A stretch of 64,000 nucleotides of DNA, taken from Moryella indoligenes (GTDB lineage: Bacteria; Bacillota; Clostridia; Lachnospirales; Lachnospiraceae). Shown in pieces: positions 1 through 7,849 of this stretch. The translations under genes were made by a program, and so were the position numbers. The first letter of the stretch is position 1. Each line of letters opens with the position of its first letter. The stretch lies in NCBI RefSeq assembly GCF_030812885.1, contig NZ_JAUSTO010000006.1:62001-126000 (forward strand), read 5' to 3'. A model generated the notes under the pieces. The model searched no databases. It was not told where the DNA came from and saw only the letters and a program-made list of their open reading frames with translations.

Positions 1-733
1 CTCTTGCCGCTTCGAGGTCAAAGCCTTCCGGGGCATTCAGCCCCGTGCCGACGGCAGTGCCGCCGAGCGCGAGCTCTGAGAGCGGCGGGATGGTGGCGCG
101 GATCAGTTCCGCGTCACGCTGAAGAGAGCTGCGCCATCCGCTGATCTCCTGGGAAAAGGAGATCGGCACGGCGTCCTGTAAGTGTGTGCGTCCGGACTTT
201 ACGATGCCGCGGTACTTCTGCTCCAGCCTCTCGAAGGTCTGCGTGAGAAGTGCGAGCGAGGGCAGGAGATGGTCCTCCAGCTCACAGACTGCCGCGATAT
301 GCATGGCGGTCGGGAAGGTATCGTTGGAGCTCTGCGACATATTGCAGCTGTCGTTCGGGTGCAGCAGTTTCTCTCCGGCGAGGGTATTCCCGCGGTTTGC
401 GATGACCTCATTTACATTCATATTGGACTGTGTGCCGCTTCCGGTCTGCCAGACTGCCAGCGGGAATTCTTCGCTGAGCGTTCCCTCCCGTATCTCTTCG
501 CATACCGTGGAGATCAGCTTCATACGCCGCTCATCCAGCCTTCCGAGCCGGAAATTTGCGAGTGCAGCGGCCTGCTTTAAGTAGGAGAAGGCCCGGATGA
601 TCTCCTCCGGGATCTTCTCTGTGCCGATGCGGAAATTTTCCAGGCTGCGCTCCGTCTGCGCGCCCCAGCAGCGCTCCGCGGGGACCCGAACCTCCCCCAT
701 GGAGTCATGCTCTATACGATAGTGCTGTTCCAT
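1..733 (-). CDS. fumC: Class II fumarate hydratase (N-terminal half, runs off window)
   Basis: Interconverts fumarate and malate in the cytoplasm. The reading frame from the ATG at 731-733 encodes about 244 residues before the window edge, roughly half of the usual 460 or so. It contains WGAQTERSLENFRIG near the N-terminus and the substrate-loop motif GSGTQSNMNVNEV. Aspartases of the same superfamily normally read GAGTSTNMN there, so fumarase is preferred. A GGAG ribosome site lies just upstream, and the gene starts 19 bp after argG on the same strand, suggesting co-transcription. The catalytic SS loop and the C-terminus are outside the window. The family and fumarase assignment are strong; the 3' end is unknown. 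Confidence 0.9.
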   Translation of the reverse strand, partial: MEQHYRIEHDSMGEVRVPAERCWGAQTERSLENFRIGTEKIPEEIIRAFSYLKQAAALANFRLGRLDERRMKLISTVCEEIREGTLSEEFPLAVWQTGSGTQSNMNVNEVIANRGNTLAGEKLLHPNDSCNMSQSSNDTFPTAMHIAAVCELEDHLLPSLALLTQTFERLEQKYRGIVKSGRTHLQDAVPISFSQEISGWRSSLQRDAELIRATIPPLSELALGGTAVGTGLNAPEGFDLEAAR

Positions 734-752
734 TTCGGTCTCCTGTCTTATC

Positions 753-2123
753 TCACTCTGCTTTTTCGCTCTGCTTCTTTGCCGCCTTTTTCTTTTTGCT
801 CTTTGCGACTGCCTTTGCAGCGGCTTTCTTTATTTCGGAGGTCTTCACGCGACTCACGGTCGTCTCCACCGCCGTGCCCGTCTCCGCCATGAGCTTCTTC
901 TCCTTTGCAGCGAGCTGCTGCTGCATCAGCGCGCGCACCTTTAGCGGAAGACCGAAGAGGGTGATGAAGCCGTCCGCATCGTGGTGGTCGTAGAGCTCTC
1001 CTGTGGTGAAGGAGGCGAGGGACTCAGAGTAGAGAGAGTAGGGGGAGCTCTCGCCGGCCTTGATGATATTTCCCTTGTAGAGCTTGAATTTCACCTCGCC
1101 GGTCACGACCTCCTGTGTCACGTCCATGAAGGCCTGTATCGCTTCGCGGAGCGGTGTGAACCACTTGCCCTCGTAGACGATCTGTGCAAATTTATTTCCG
1201 AGATCCTTTTTCGTCTCCATGGTGGCGCGATCCAGCACCAGTTCCTCCAGCTGCTCGTGCGCAGCCATCAGTATGGTTCCGCCGGGAGTCTCATAGACGC
1301 CGCGGGATTTCATGCCGACCACGCGGTTTTCGACGATATCGATGATGCCAATACCGTTTGCCCCGCCGAGCGCATTCAGCTCGCGGATAATGTCGGCAAC
1401 CTTCATGCGTTTTTCGTTGATGCTGACCGGAACACCCTTTTCAAAGCACATGCTGACCTCAGTCGCCTCATCCGGCGCCTTCTGCGGCGTCACGCCCAGC
1501 ACAAGGAGCTCGTCATAGTTCGGCTCATTCTCCGGCAGCTCCAGCTCCAGCCCCTCGTGGGAGATGTGCCAGAGATTGCGGTCGCGGCTGTAGCTGTGGG
1601 AGGCGTCAAAGGGAAGATCAATTCCTTTCGACTGGCAGTATGCGATCTCGTCCTCACGGGACTGGAAGGGCCAGATGTCCGTCATGCGCCACGGCGCAAT
1701 GATCTTCAGCTCAGGTGCGAGCGCCTTGATGCCGAGCTCAAAGCGGATCTGATCATTGCCCTTACCTGTGGCGCCGTGGCAGATGGCGACGGCCTTCTCC
1801 TTGCGGGCGATCTCGACGAGCTTTTTTGCGATCAGTGGGCGGGCCATGCTTGTGCCCAGCAGATATTTATTTTCATAGACAGCGCCGGCCTTTACACAGG
1901 GCATGATATAGTCCTCTGCAAATTCATCATTCACGTCGAGGACATAGAGCTTTGCCGCACCGGAGAGCTTCGCCCTCTCATCGAGACCCGTGAGCTCGCT
2001 TTCCTGGCCGCAGTCAATGCAGCAGCAGACGACATCATAGTCAAAATGCTCCTTGAGCCAGGGAATAATTGCGGTGGTATCGAGGCCTCCCGAATAGGCG
2101 AGTATTACTTTCTCTTTTTTCAT
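753..2123 (-). CDS. argG: Argininosuccinate synthase with lysine/alanine-rich tail
   Basis: Joins citrulline and aspartate at the expense of ATP to make argininosuccinate in arginine synthesis. The 456-residue product has the PP-loop ATP site AYSGGLDT at residues 9-16 and recognisable citrulline/aspartate-binding segments such as GATGKGNDQIRFE. The conserved enzyme appears to end near residue 410. A tail of about 45 residues follows, rich in Lys and Ala (KSKKKKAAKK), which is longer than I recall for Firmicute enzymes of about 400 residues. The ATG has an AAAGGGG ribosome site. It is the first gene of a probable argG-fumC unit. No argH is visible. Confidence 0.95.
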   Translation of the reverse strand: MKKEKVILAYSGGLDTTAIIPWLKEHFDYDVVCCCIDCGQESELTGLDERAKLSGAAKLYVLDVNDEFAEDYIMPCVKAGAVYENKYLLGTSMARPLIAKKLVEIARKEKAVAICHGATGKGNDQIRFELGIKALAPELKIIAPWRMTDIWPFQSREDEIAYCQSKGIDLPFDASHSYSRDRNLWHISHEGLELELPENEPNYDELLVLGVTPQKAPDEATEVSMCFEKGVPVSINEKRMKVADIIRELNALGGANGIGIIDIVENRVVGMKSRGVYETPGGTILMAAHEQLEELVLDRATMETKKDLGNKFAQIVYEGKWFTPLREAIQAFMDVTQEVVTGEVKFKLYKGNIIKAGESSPYSLYSESLASFTTGELYDHHDADGFITLFGLPLKVRALMQQQLAAKEKKLMAETGTAVETTVSRVKTSEIKKAAAKAVAKSKKKKAAKKQSEKAE

Positions 2124-2186
2124 AATAACAGTACCCCTTTCATTTAGAGTGGAAGACTCTGTAGAAACGCAGTTGAAATATTAATA

Positions 2187-2215
2187 AATATACATCTTTC
2201 ATATGAGGCGTGCAA
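2187..2215 (-). promoter_or_regulatory. Sigma-A-type promoter of argG
   Basis: On the minus strand TTGCAC (2210-2215) and TATATT (2187-2192) are separated by exactly 17 bp, with the argG ATG about 60 bp downstream. The -10 box lies in an AT-rich, partly palindromic stretch (GTATATTTATTAATATTT) that could be an ArgR site, but the match to Firmicute ARG boxes is only approximate. No T-box motif is seen. The remaining divergent spacer to folD (to 2517) is AT-rich and holds a second similar element, GTGCATATTTTTACAT near 2282-2297, and otherwise nothing I recognise. Confidence 0.65.
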
Positions 2216-2484
2216 GCGCTTTGGCAAAAAAAACAGCGGGATAAATTTCTAAAAAATATCAGAGGATTCAGTGATGAGTTTGTGCATATTTTTACATATT
2301 TAAGAATTAATATTGATTTCCGTTTCGTTTGATAATTGAAGCAATAGTGGGGTAGGCGTGCAGACGCTGTGACAGCAAACAGCGCATCGGAATACGCAGC
2401 TGACTTCGGTGCATAATACAGCGGTGCAGCTGAAGCTGAGTGAAATAAGCTGTATTTACAGCGGAATATCTGCCCGGTCTGTGG

Positions 2485-2490
2485 TAAAAT
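2485..2490 (+). promoter_or_regulatory. Extended -10 promoter of folD
   Basis: TGGTAAAAT carries an extended -10 (TG-N-TAAAAT) with the hexamer at 2485-2490, about 28 bp before the folD ATG. There is no good -35 at 17 bp spacing, so it would depend on the extended element. Confidence 0.45.
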
Positions 2491-2517
2491 GATACTGATT
2501 TTAAGAGAGGAGCTGCA

Positions 2518-3387
2518 ATGGAACGTTTACTGGGAAAGAAGGTCTCCGCCTCGATTCGTGCGGAGGCAGAGAAACTGCTCGCCGAGCTTTCCGGCTATGT
2601 GCCGACACTTGCGATCGTGCGGGTCGGTGAGCGCGGAGACCAGATTGCCTATGAGAGGGGCGCAGAGCATCGCATGGAACGCTTTGGTCTCAAGACCAGA
2701 AAATTTATCTTCCCCGAAGATGTTTCGGAGGAGGTTTTTTTTCAGGCGTTCCGGGAAATTAATAAAAATCCGGAGATCGACGGCATACTCCTCCTGAAGC
2801 CGCTTCCGGAGCAGCTCAGTACAAAGCGAGCGGAGGAGGAGATAGACCCGGAGAAGGACCTTGACGGCATCTCTCCGGTGAATATCGCGCGGGTGTTTGC
2901 GGGCGAGGCGGCGGGATTTGCCCCCTGCACCGCGGAGGCAGCGATTGAGACGCTGAAGACCTATGATATTCCGATCAAGGGGCGGCGGGCTGTCGTCGTG
3001 GGCAGAAGTCTGGTGGTCGGACGCACTCTTGCGATGCTTTTTCTGAAGGAAAATGCGACGGTTACCATCTGTCACACGCAGACGGCGCAGCTCCCGGAGG
3101 AGTGCCGGAAGGCACAGATACTCGCGGTCGCCGCCGGAAGGGCGGGGCTCATCGGCGCAGACTGCGTGTCAGAGGGCTGCACTGTGATTGATATTGGCAT
3201 CAACGCGCGCGCGGACGGCTCACTCTGCGGGGACGTGGACATGGCTGCAATTGAAGACAGGGCAGCGGGCGTGACACCGGTTCCGGGCGGGATCGGGGCA
3301 GTCACGACGGCGGTGCTCGCGAAGCACCTGCTCGTTGCGGCGCTTCGCAGGCGGCAGCTCCTGCAAAAAACGGAAATACGGTTGTAA
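2518..3387 (+). CDS. folD: FolD-family methylenetetrahydrofolate dehydrogenase, variant active site
   Basis: FolD normally catalyses NADP-dependent oxidation of 5,10-methylene-THF and hydrolysis of the methenyl product. The 289-residue product shows the expected order: N-terminal catalytic lobe, PEKDLDGISPVN, the Rossmann segment VVVGRSLVVGRT, and the C-terminal GVTPVPGGIGAVTTA. The active site deviates from the canonical enzyme. The catalytic Tyr is kept (Y45), but the Lys four residues later is Ala (A49), and the motif usually read VQLPLP is LLKPLP, so the catalytic Gln position is Leu (L93). The Asp of KDLDG is kept. In the human enzyme the Lys and Gln serve the cyclohydrolase step, so this protein may be mainly a dehydrogenase. 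AGAGGAG precedes the ATG. Confidence 0.9.
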   Translation: MERLLGKKVSASIRAEAEKLLAELSGYVPTLAIVRVGERGDQIAYERGAEHRMERFGLKTRKFIFPEDVSEEVFFQAFREINKNPEIDGILLLKPLPEQLSTKRAEEEIDPEKDLDGISPVNIARVFAGEAAGFAPCTAEAAIETLKTYDIPIKGRRAVVVGRSLVVGRTLAMLFLKENATVTICHTQTAQLPEECRKAQILAVAAGRAGLIGADCVSEGCTVIDIGINARADGSLCGDVDMAAIEDRAAGVTPVPGGIGAVTTAVLAKHLLVAALRRRQLLQKTEIRL

Positions 3388-3450
3388 AGCACAGCTGATT
3401 TCGATAGAATAAAGAGGCAGGCCCGGCAGCGTTCCGAAAGGAAGGCTGCT

Positions 3451-4335
3451 TTGAAAGCTATCATAAAGAAACTACCATGGAAGGCGCTGTTGCTGCTTCT
3501 GTTCTTCTCTGCGCTGGGCTTAAGCTACAGCCTTAGCTGCGGGGAGAGCACAAAGAGCGCAGCACTGATCGAGGAGGGAGCAGGGCTCCGGACGGAGGCC
3601 CCTGTTTCTGTTTCAGAGGCGAAAGCGCTGAAAGACACGGGAGATGCAGGCGGCGCCGCTTCTTCAGGAGCGTCCACGATTTCGGAAAAGCAACAAGAAG
3701 TTTTCACGGAGATGACGTCGCGCGGGGGCAGCGCCTGTACAGAAGGCACACAGCGCGCAGGGAGTACGGGTTCCGGAGGACAGAGCGCCGGAAGCGAGGC
3801 TGCGGAAGCGGAGAAAAGCGGAGCCGAAAGTGTTCTGTCCGCTGAGGCGGGGAGCGCTTCGGAACAAGAGACGCTCTGCGTCTATGTCTGCGGCGCGGTG
3901 GCTCATCCGGATGTCTATCACCTTCGGCAGGGAGCGCGTGCGGCGGATGCCCTGCAGCGGGCCGGAGGCTTTACGGAGGAAGCGGCGAGAGAGGCGATCA
4001 ATCTCGCGAGGCCGCTTGCGGACGGTGAGATGCTGAAATTCCCCACGGAGGAGGAGCTGCTCTCCGGCGCGTGGACGGCGGCGGAGGCAGAGAGCTTCGG
4101 ACAAACTATGCAGGCAGAGGAAAGGCGGGAGGAGGGCATCACCCGCGTCAATTTAAACAGCGCGGACCGGGCGCAGCTCTGTACGCTTCCGGGCATAGGA
4201 CAGCAGAAGGCGGAGCGCATCATTGCCTATCGCGAGCAGCACGGGCCATTTCGAAGTACAGAGGAGATCAAGAATATTCCGGGCATCAAGGACAAGGCTT
4301 ACGAGAAGCTTCGAGACCGGATCTCGGTGCAGTAA
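3451..4335 (+). CDS. comEA: ComEA-like DNA-binding competence protein (SLBB plus helix-hairpin-helix)
   Basis: ComEA proteins bind incoming double-stranded DNA at the outer face of the membrane during transformation. The 294-residue protein starts at TTG with an AAAGGAAGG ribosome site. An N-terminal hydrophobic signal/anchor (about residues 8-28) precedes a roughly 100-residue low-complexity Ser/Gly/Ala/Glu-rich spacer. An SLBB-type domain follows (VYVCGAVAHPDVYHL, about 146-205), then a C-terminal tandem helix-hairpin-helix (NLNSADRAQLCTLPGIG, then IKNIPGIKDKAYEKL). Neither comEC nor comEB is adjacent, so its role in uptake is inferred from family only. The response regulator gene starts 24 bp downstream. 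Confidence 0.85.
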   Translation: MKAIIKKLPWKALLLLLFFSALGLSYSLSCGESTKSAALIEEGAGLRTEAPVSVSEAKALKDTGDAGGAASSGASTISEKQQEVFTEMTSRGGSACTEGTQRAGSTGSGGQSAGSEAAEAEKSGAESVLSAEAGSASEQETLCVYVCGAVAHPDVYHLRQGARAADALQRAGGFTEEAAREAINLARPLADGEMLKFPTEEELLSGAWTAAEAESFGQTMQAEERREEGITRVNLNSADRAQLCTLPGIGQQKAERIIAYREQHGPFRSTEEIKNIPGIKDKAYEKLRDRISVQ

Positions 4336-4359
4336 ACGAAGCAGGGGGAGAGACAGGTT

Positions 4360-5058
4360 ATGACAAAGGTGCTGGTGGTTGATGACGAAAAGCTCATTGT
4401 GAAGGGGATACGCTTCAGTCTGGAGCAGGACGGCATGGAGGTGGACTGTGCCTACGACGGCGAGGAGGCGCTTCAGAAGGCAAAGCAGAACAGCTACGAT
4501 ATGGTGCTGCTCGATGTGATGCTTCCGAAGTTGGATGGCATGGAGGTGTGTCAGGCAATACGGGAGTTCTCCGAGGTGCCGATCATCATGCTGACCGCAA
4601 AGGGCAGCGATATGGACAAGATACTCGGACTGGAGTACGGTGCGGACGATTACATCACAAAGCCCTTTAATATTCTGGAGGTAAAGGCGAGAATCAAGGC
4701 CATACTCCGGAGAGATCAGAAGAATCAGGCAAAGAATAAGGAGGAGCATATCATCACGGAGGGGGCGCTGCGGCTCGATACGGACAGTCGCCGCGTGAGC
4801 CTTGGGGAGAAGGAGATCAACCTCACCGCGAAGGAGTTTGATATACTGGAGCTGCTCGTAAACAATCCGAACAAGGTGTTCAGCCGCGAGAAGCTCCTCT
4901 CCATGGTCTGGGGGAGCAGAGCACAGGAGGCGGGTGATGTGCGCACGGTGGATGTCCATGTGCGGCGACTCAGGGAGAAGCTTGAGCCCTCGCCGAGTGA
5001 TCCGCACTATGTACACACGAAGTGGGGGGTCGGTTATTACTTCCGGGCGACGGAATGA
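4360..5058 (+). CDS. OmpR/PhoB-family response regulator without adjacent kinase
   Basis: This 232-residue two-domain regulator has a receiver domain with acidic pocket D8/D9, phospho-acceptor D52 (VLLDVMLP), T79 and K101 (TKPF). A winged-helix DNA-binding domain follows (about residues 130-230), ending in VRRLREKLEP and WGVGYYF. These are all intact, so it should be a phosphorylation-controlled transcription factor. No histidine kinase lies on either side. The stop codon overlaps the rlmH ATG in an ATGA arrangement, so the two are translationally coupled. The sequence resembles WalR/PhoP-type regulators, but I cannot name the regulon. Confidence 0.93.
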   Translation: MTKVLVVDDEKLIVKGIRFSLEQDGMEVDCAYDGEEALQKAKQNSYDMVLLDVMLPKLDGMEVCQAIREFSEVPIIMLTAKGSDMDKILGLEYGADDYITKPFNILEVKARIKAILRRDQKNQAKNKEEHIITEGALRLDTDSRRVSLGEKEINLTAKEFDILELLVNNPNKVFSREKLLSMVWGSRAQEAGDVRTVDVHVRRLREKLEPSPSDPHYVHTKWGVGYYFRATE

Positions 5059-5534
5059 AGCTGTCACTGATCTGTGTCGGGAGCCTGAAGGAGCGCCACT
5101 GGAGGGAGGCTGTGCAGGAGTATGCGAAGCGCCTCTCCGCCTACTGCCAGCTGACGATCATCGAGGTGAAGGACGAGAAGACCCCGGAGGGGGCCTCCGC
5201 CGCACAGGAGGAGCAGATACGGGCGAAGGAGGGCCGCCGTATTCTGGAAAAGATACGCGACAGAAGCTGCGTGGTGATACTGGATATTCAGGGACAGCGC
5301 ATGAGCTCAGAGCTTTTTTCAGCGGAGCATGAGCGCTGGGAGACCGAGGGCAGGGGAGAACTCTGTCTGGTGATCGGCGGCTCGCTGGGTCTCTCCGAGG
5401 AGCTGCGCGCGAGAGCAAATCACAGGGTCAGCTTTTCAGATATGACCTTTCCGCACCAGCTGATGCGGGTGATACTTCTGGAGCAGCTGTATCGGAGCTA
5501 TCGCATCCGGAGGCACGAGCCCTACCACAAGTAG
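5055..5534 (+). CDS. rlmH: 23S rRNA (pseudouridine1915-N3)-methyltransferase RlmH
   Basis: RlmH is a small SPOUT methyltransferase that methylates pseudouridine 1915 in helix 69 of 23S rRNA on the assembled ribosome. The 159-residue product has the family length and hallmarks: MKLSLICVGSLKERHW at the start, the knot segment LVIGGSLGLSEELR, MTFPHQLMRV, and the invariant C-terminal tail YRIRRHEPYHK. The ATG at 5055 is preferred over earlier in-frame codons because the protein then matches the family start and overlaps the regulator stop by 4 bp. Confidence 0.97.
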   Translation: MKLSLICVGSLKERHWREAVQEYAKRLSAYCQLTIIEVKDEKTPEGASAAQEEQIRAKEGRRILEKIRDRSCVVILDIQGQRMSSELFSAEHERWETEGRGELCLVIGGSLGLSEELRARANHRVSFSDMTFPHQLMRVILLEQLYRSYRIRRHEPYHK

Positions 5535-5592
5535 GAAGGATACGCGCGCATGCAAAATATGACTTTGCGTGGTGAAATGCCGGAAGCTGTGA

Positions 5593-5598
5593 TATACT
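5593..5598 (+). promoter_or_regulatory. Extended -10 promoter upstream of the Gls24-family gene
   Basis: TGATATACT gives an extended -10 (hexamer TATACT, 5593-5598) about 70 bp before the ATG at 5669. A TTGCGT box exists further up but at a 22 bp spacing, so the -35 is doubtful. Confidence 0.45.
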
Positions 5599-5668
5599 GA
5601 AGCTGTTATTTTATCATCTCGCTACCGGCGCGGAGGAGATACATTCGCTGCATGGAAAGGAGCACAGA

Positions 5669-6037
5669 ATGGAGAACAAAGAGAAGATTGCGGTGGAGGC
5701 TCCCGACAGGCTCGGTGAGGTGTGCATCGCGGATGATGTTGTCGCTGTAATTGCAGGTCTCGCTGCCACGGAGGTAGAGGGTGTTGATTCCATGGCGGAT
5801 AATATCACCAATGACCTGGTTTGGAAGCTGGGCATGAAGAATCTGTCCCGCGGTGTCAAGGTAGATGTCACGGAGGAGCATGTCTCGGTGGATCTCTCGC
5901 TGAATATCAAGTACAGCTACAGCATTCCTGAGGTGAGCCGAAAGGTGCAGGAGAGAGTGACAGCCGCCATAGAGAATATGACCGGGCTGAAGGTTCTTGA
6001 GGTCAATGTAAAAATCGCCGGGGTGAATATTGAATAG
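5669..6037 (+). CDS. Asp23/Gls24-family envelope stress protein
   Basis: The 122-residue product matches the Asp23/Gls24 family (YloU/YqhY-like), cytosolic or membrane-associated proteins linked to envelope stress and lipid homeostasis in Firmicutes. Visible family features are the N-terminal GEVCIADDVVAVIAGLAATEVEGV and the C-terminal VQERVTAAIENMTGL followed by VNVKIAGVNI. No transmembrane segment is present. The frame overlaps the next gene by 8 bp. A specific role cannot be read from the sequence. Confidence 0.88.
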   Translation: MENKEKIAVEAPDRLGEVCIADDVVAVIAGLAATEVEGVDSMADNITNDLVWKLGMKNLSRGVKVDVTEEHVSVDLSLNIKYSYSIPEVSRKVQERVTAAIENMTGLKVLEVNVKIAGVNIE

Positions 6038-6557
6038 TAAGAGGAAGCCTGACGGGCGCAGCTCCTATGGGGCTGTGCCCGCTTTGTTTGGAATGTATGT
6101 GGCGCTGGCGCTCATCATGAGCTATGTGGAGACACTGATTCCGATCTCGCTCGGCGTGCCCGGCGTGAAGCTGGGACTTGCGAATCTGGTCTCGATGATA
6201 TGTCTCTATTCTCTTGGAGCCGAGGTGGCGCTGGCGGTAACTGTCTCGCGCATCGTACTGATCGGCTTCAGCTTCGGCAGCATGTCTGCGATACTCTATT
6301 CACTTGCGGGGGGGCTCTTAAGTCTTGTGTGCATGATGCTTGCAAAGAACTCAGGACTCTTTGACAGGACGGCGGTGAGCATCATCGGCGGAGTCAGCCA
6401 CAACATAGGGCAGCTCTGTGTGGCGGCGCTGGTCGTGGAGACAGGAGCTGTATTCTGGTATCTTCCGGTGCTGCTGCTTGCCGGGACACTCACGGGAACG
6501 CTGATCGGTCTCCTCTCGGGAGAGGTGCTGAGGCGACTTCCGAAGCGTCTGCTATGA
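6030..6557 (+). CDS. Gx-type membrane transporter (HepS component I-like family)
   Basis: This 175-residue, highly hydrophobic protein has about five membrane segments and the family signature SLGVPGVKLGLANLVSM. It belongs to the group annotated as Gx transporters or heptaprenyl diphosphate synthase component I, which resembles ECF-type S components. It starts at TTG (6030), overlapping the Gls24 gene by 8 bp and pointing to translational coupling; a later start would cut into the conserved region. The substrate is unknown. The usual NusG-domain partner is not seen next to it. Confidence 0.78.
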   Translation: MNSKRKPDGRSSYGAVPALFGMYVALALIMSYVETLIPISLGVPGVKLGLANLVSMICLYSLGAEVALAVTVSRIVLIGFSFGSMSAILYSLAGGLLSLVCMMLAKNSGLFDRTAVSIIGGVSHNIGQLCVAALVVETGAVFWYLPVLLLAGTLTGTLIGLLSGEVLRRLPKRLL

Positions 6558-6656
6558 CAAAAAAAGCTTTACAAGCCGGTGTAGCCGGTGTAGAACAGTT
6601 AGGAGCATATAATTAATTTTTATCGGGACGCATACTCCCGCAGAAAGGAAAGCACT

Positions 6657-7847
6657 ATGGCGAAGACCAAGGTAGATATCATTTCAGGCTTCCTGGGAGC
6701 AGGAAAGACGAGCTTTATCAAGAAGCTGCTGGAGGAGGCGATCAGCGAGGAGAAGGTCGTGCTGATCGAGAATGAATTTGGAGAGATCGGGATAGACGGC
6801 GGTTTTTTAAAGGATGCAGGGATCGAGATACGTGAGATGAATTCCGGCTGCATCTGCTGCTCGCTGGTCGGAGATTTTGCAAGCTCCTTAAAGGAGATAC
6901 TCACGAAGTATGCACCGGACCGCGTCATCATTGAGCCGAGCGGCGTCGGCAAGCTCTCCGATGTCATGCAGGCAGTTGTGGATGTGGAGTCGGAGCTTTC
7001 GGTGGAGAGCAATTCTGCCGTGACTGTGGTGGATGTCAAGAAATGCCGTCTCTATATGAAGAATTTCGGAGAATTCTTTAACAATCAGGTTCAGTTTGCG
7101 AGCACGATTGTGCTGTCCAGAACGGATGTCGCGGAGCAGAAGGTCATAGATCAGGCAGTGGAGCGGATCCGCAGTGTGAATCCGGGCGCGACGATTATCA
7201 CAACTCCAGTGAGCCTGCTCTCCGGAGAGAAGCTGCTTGAGATACTGGAGCAGCCGGTAGATCTCAAGGCAGAGCTTCTGAAGCAGATCGCAGAGGAGGG
7301 GCATGAGCATCACGACGATCATGAGGAGGGGCATGAGCATCACCACGATCATGAGGAGGGGCATGAACACCACCACCACGATCATGAGGAAGGGCATGAG
7401 CACCACCACCACGATCATGAGGAAGGGCATGAACACCACCATCACGACGATCATGAGGAGGGGCATGAGCATCATCATCACGATCATGAGGAGGAACACG
7501 CACATCATGAGCATCATCATGACGGGGCGTGCTCCTGTGGCTGCCACCACCATCATGGGCATGATGCGGACGAGATCTTTGACAGCTGGGGGCTTGAGCA
7601 GCTGCCGCCTATGAGCCGGGAGAAGCTCAGTGCGGTTCTGGATCAGCTCGCAGACAGCGAGGACTACGGCGTGGTGGTCCGCTGCAAGGGGATGGTATCC
7701 AGTGAGGATCCGAAGACCTGGTATTACTTTGATCTGGTTCCGGGCGAGACCGAGATCCGTGAGGGCGCGCCGGACTACACGGGCAAGGTATGCGTCATAG
7801 GGACAGGACTCAGGACAGATGCACTCGAAAAGGAGTTTAGAATCTAA
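6657..7847 (+). CDS. CobW/COG0523 GTPase with long histidine-rich repeat
   Basis: COG0523 proteins are G3E GTPases that insert or buffer metals such as zinc, cobalt or nickel. The 396-residue protein has the P-loop GFLGAGKT (residues 11-18) and the metal-binding CxCC motif C65/C67/C68 (GCICC), followed by VIIEPSGVG. A histidine-rich segment occupies about residues 215-302: six units of EEGHEHH plus 3-5 further residues, then a CSCGC-HHHH cluster. A CobW C-terminal domain follows. Histidine loops are common in this family, but this one is long (more than 40 His). It is the first gene of an operon with the next GTPase 2 bp away. Confidence 0.92.
   Translation: MAKTKVDIISGFLGAGKTSFIKKLLEEAISEEKVVLIENEFGEIGIDGGFLKDAGIEIREMNSGCICCSLVGDFASSLKEILTKYAPDRVIIEPSGVGKLSDVMQAVVDVESELSVESNSAVTVVDVKKCRLYMKNFGEFFNNQVQFASTIVLSRTDVAEQKVIDQAVERIRSVNPGATIITTPVSLLSGEKLLEILEQPVDLKAELLKQIAEEGHEHHDDHEEGHEHHHDHEEGHEHHHHDHEEGHEHHHHDHEEGHEHHHHDDHEEGHEHHHHDHEEEHAHHEHHHDGACSCGCHHHHGHDADEIFDSWGLEQLPPMSREKLSAVLDQLADSEDYGVVVRCKGMVSSEDPKTWYYFDLVPGETEIREGAPDYTGKVCVIGTGLRTDALEKEFRI
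7293..7490 (+). repeat. In-frame tandem repeat coding for histidine-rich units
   Basis: About six imperfect tandem units of 30-36 bp, each starting GAGGAGGGGCATGAGCA or a close variant, encode EEGHEHH followed by variable His/Asp runs. All length differences are multiples of three, so the reading frame is kept. The near identity of units suggests expansion by slippage or recombination, so copy number may vary between strains. Assembly errors are possible here. Confidence 0.9.
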
Positions 7848-7849
7848 GT

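Noticed and set aside
1..733. Aspartate ammonia-lyase
   Set aside because: The motif GSGTQSNMN and the fumarase-type N-terminus are present rather than the aspartase GAGTSTNMN.
2124..2517. T-box or other riboswitch in the argG-folD spacer
   Set aside because: No AGGGTGGNACCGCG T-box motif or other aptamer signature is seen. Only AT-rich promoter elements are supported.
6558..6656. Direct repeat GCCGGTGTA twice upstream of the CobW gene as a metal-regulator operator
   Set aside because: Two 9-bp copies are too little to support an operator, and no Zur-like palindrome is seen.
7293..7490. Tandem repeat considered as a CRISPR array
   Set aside because: Units are contiguous, without unique spacers, and encode an in-frame histidine-rich segment of a recognised GTPase.
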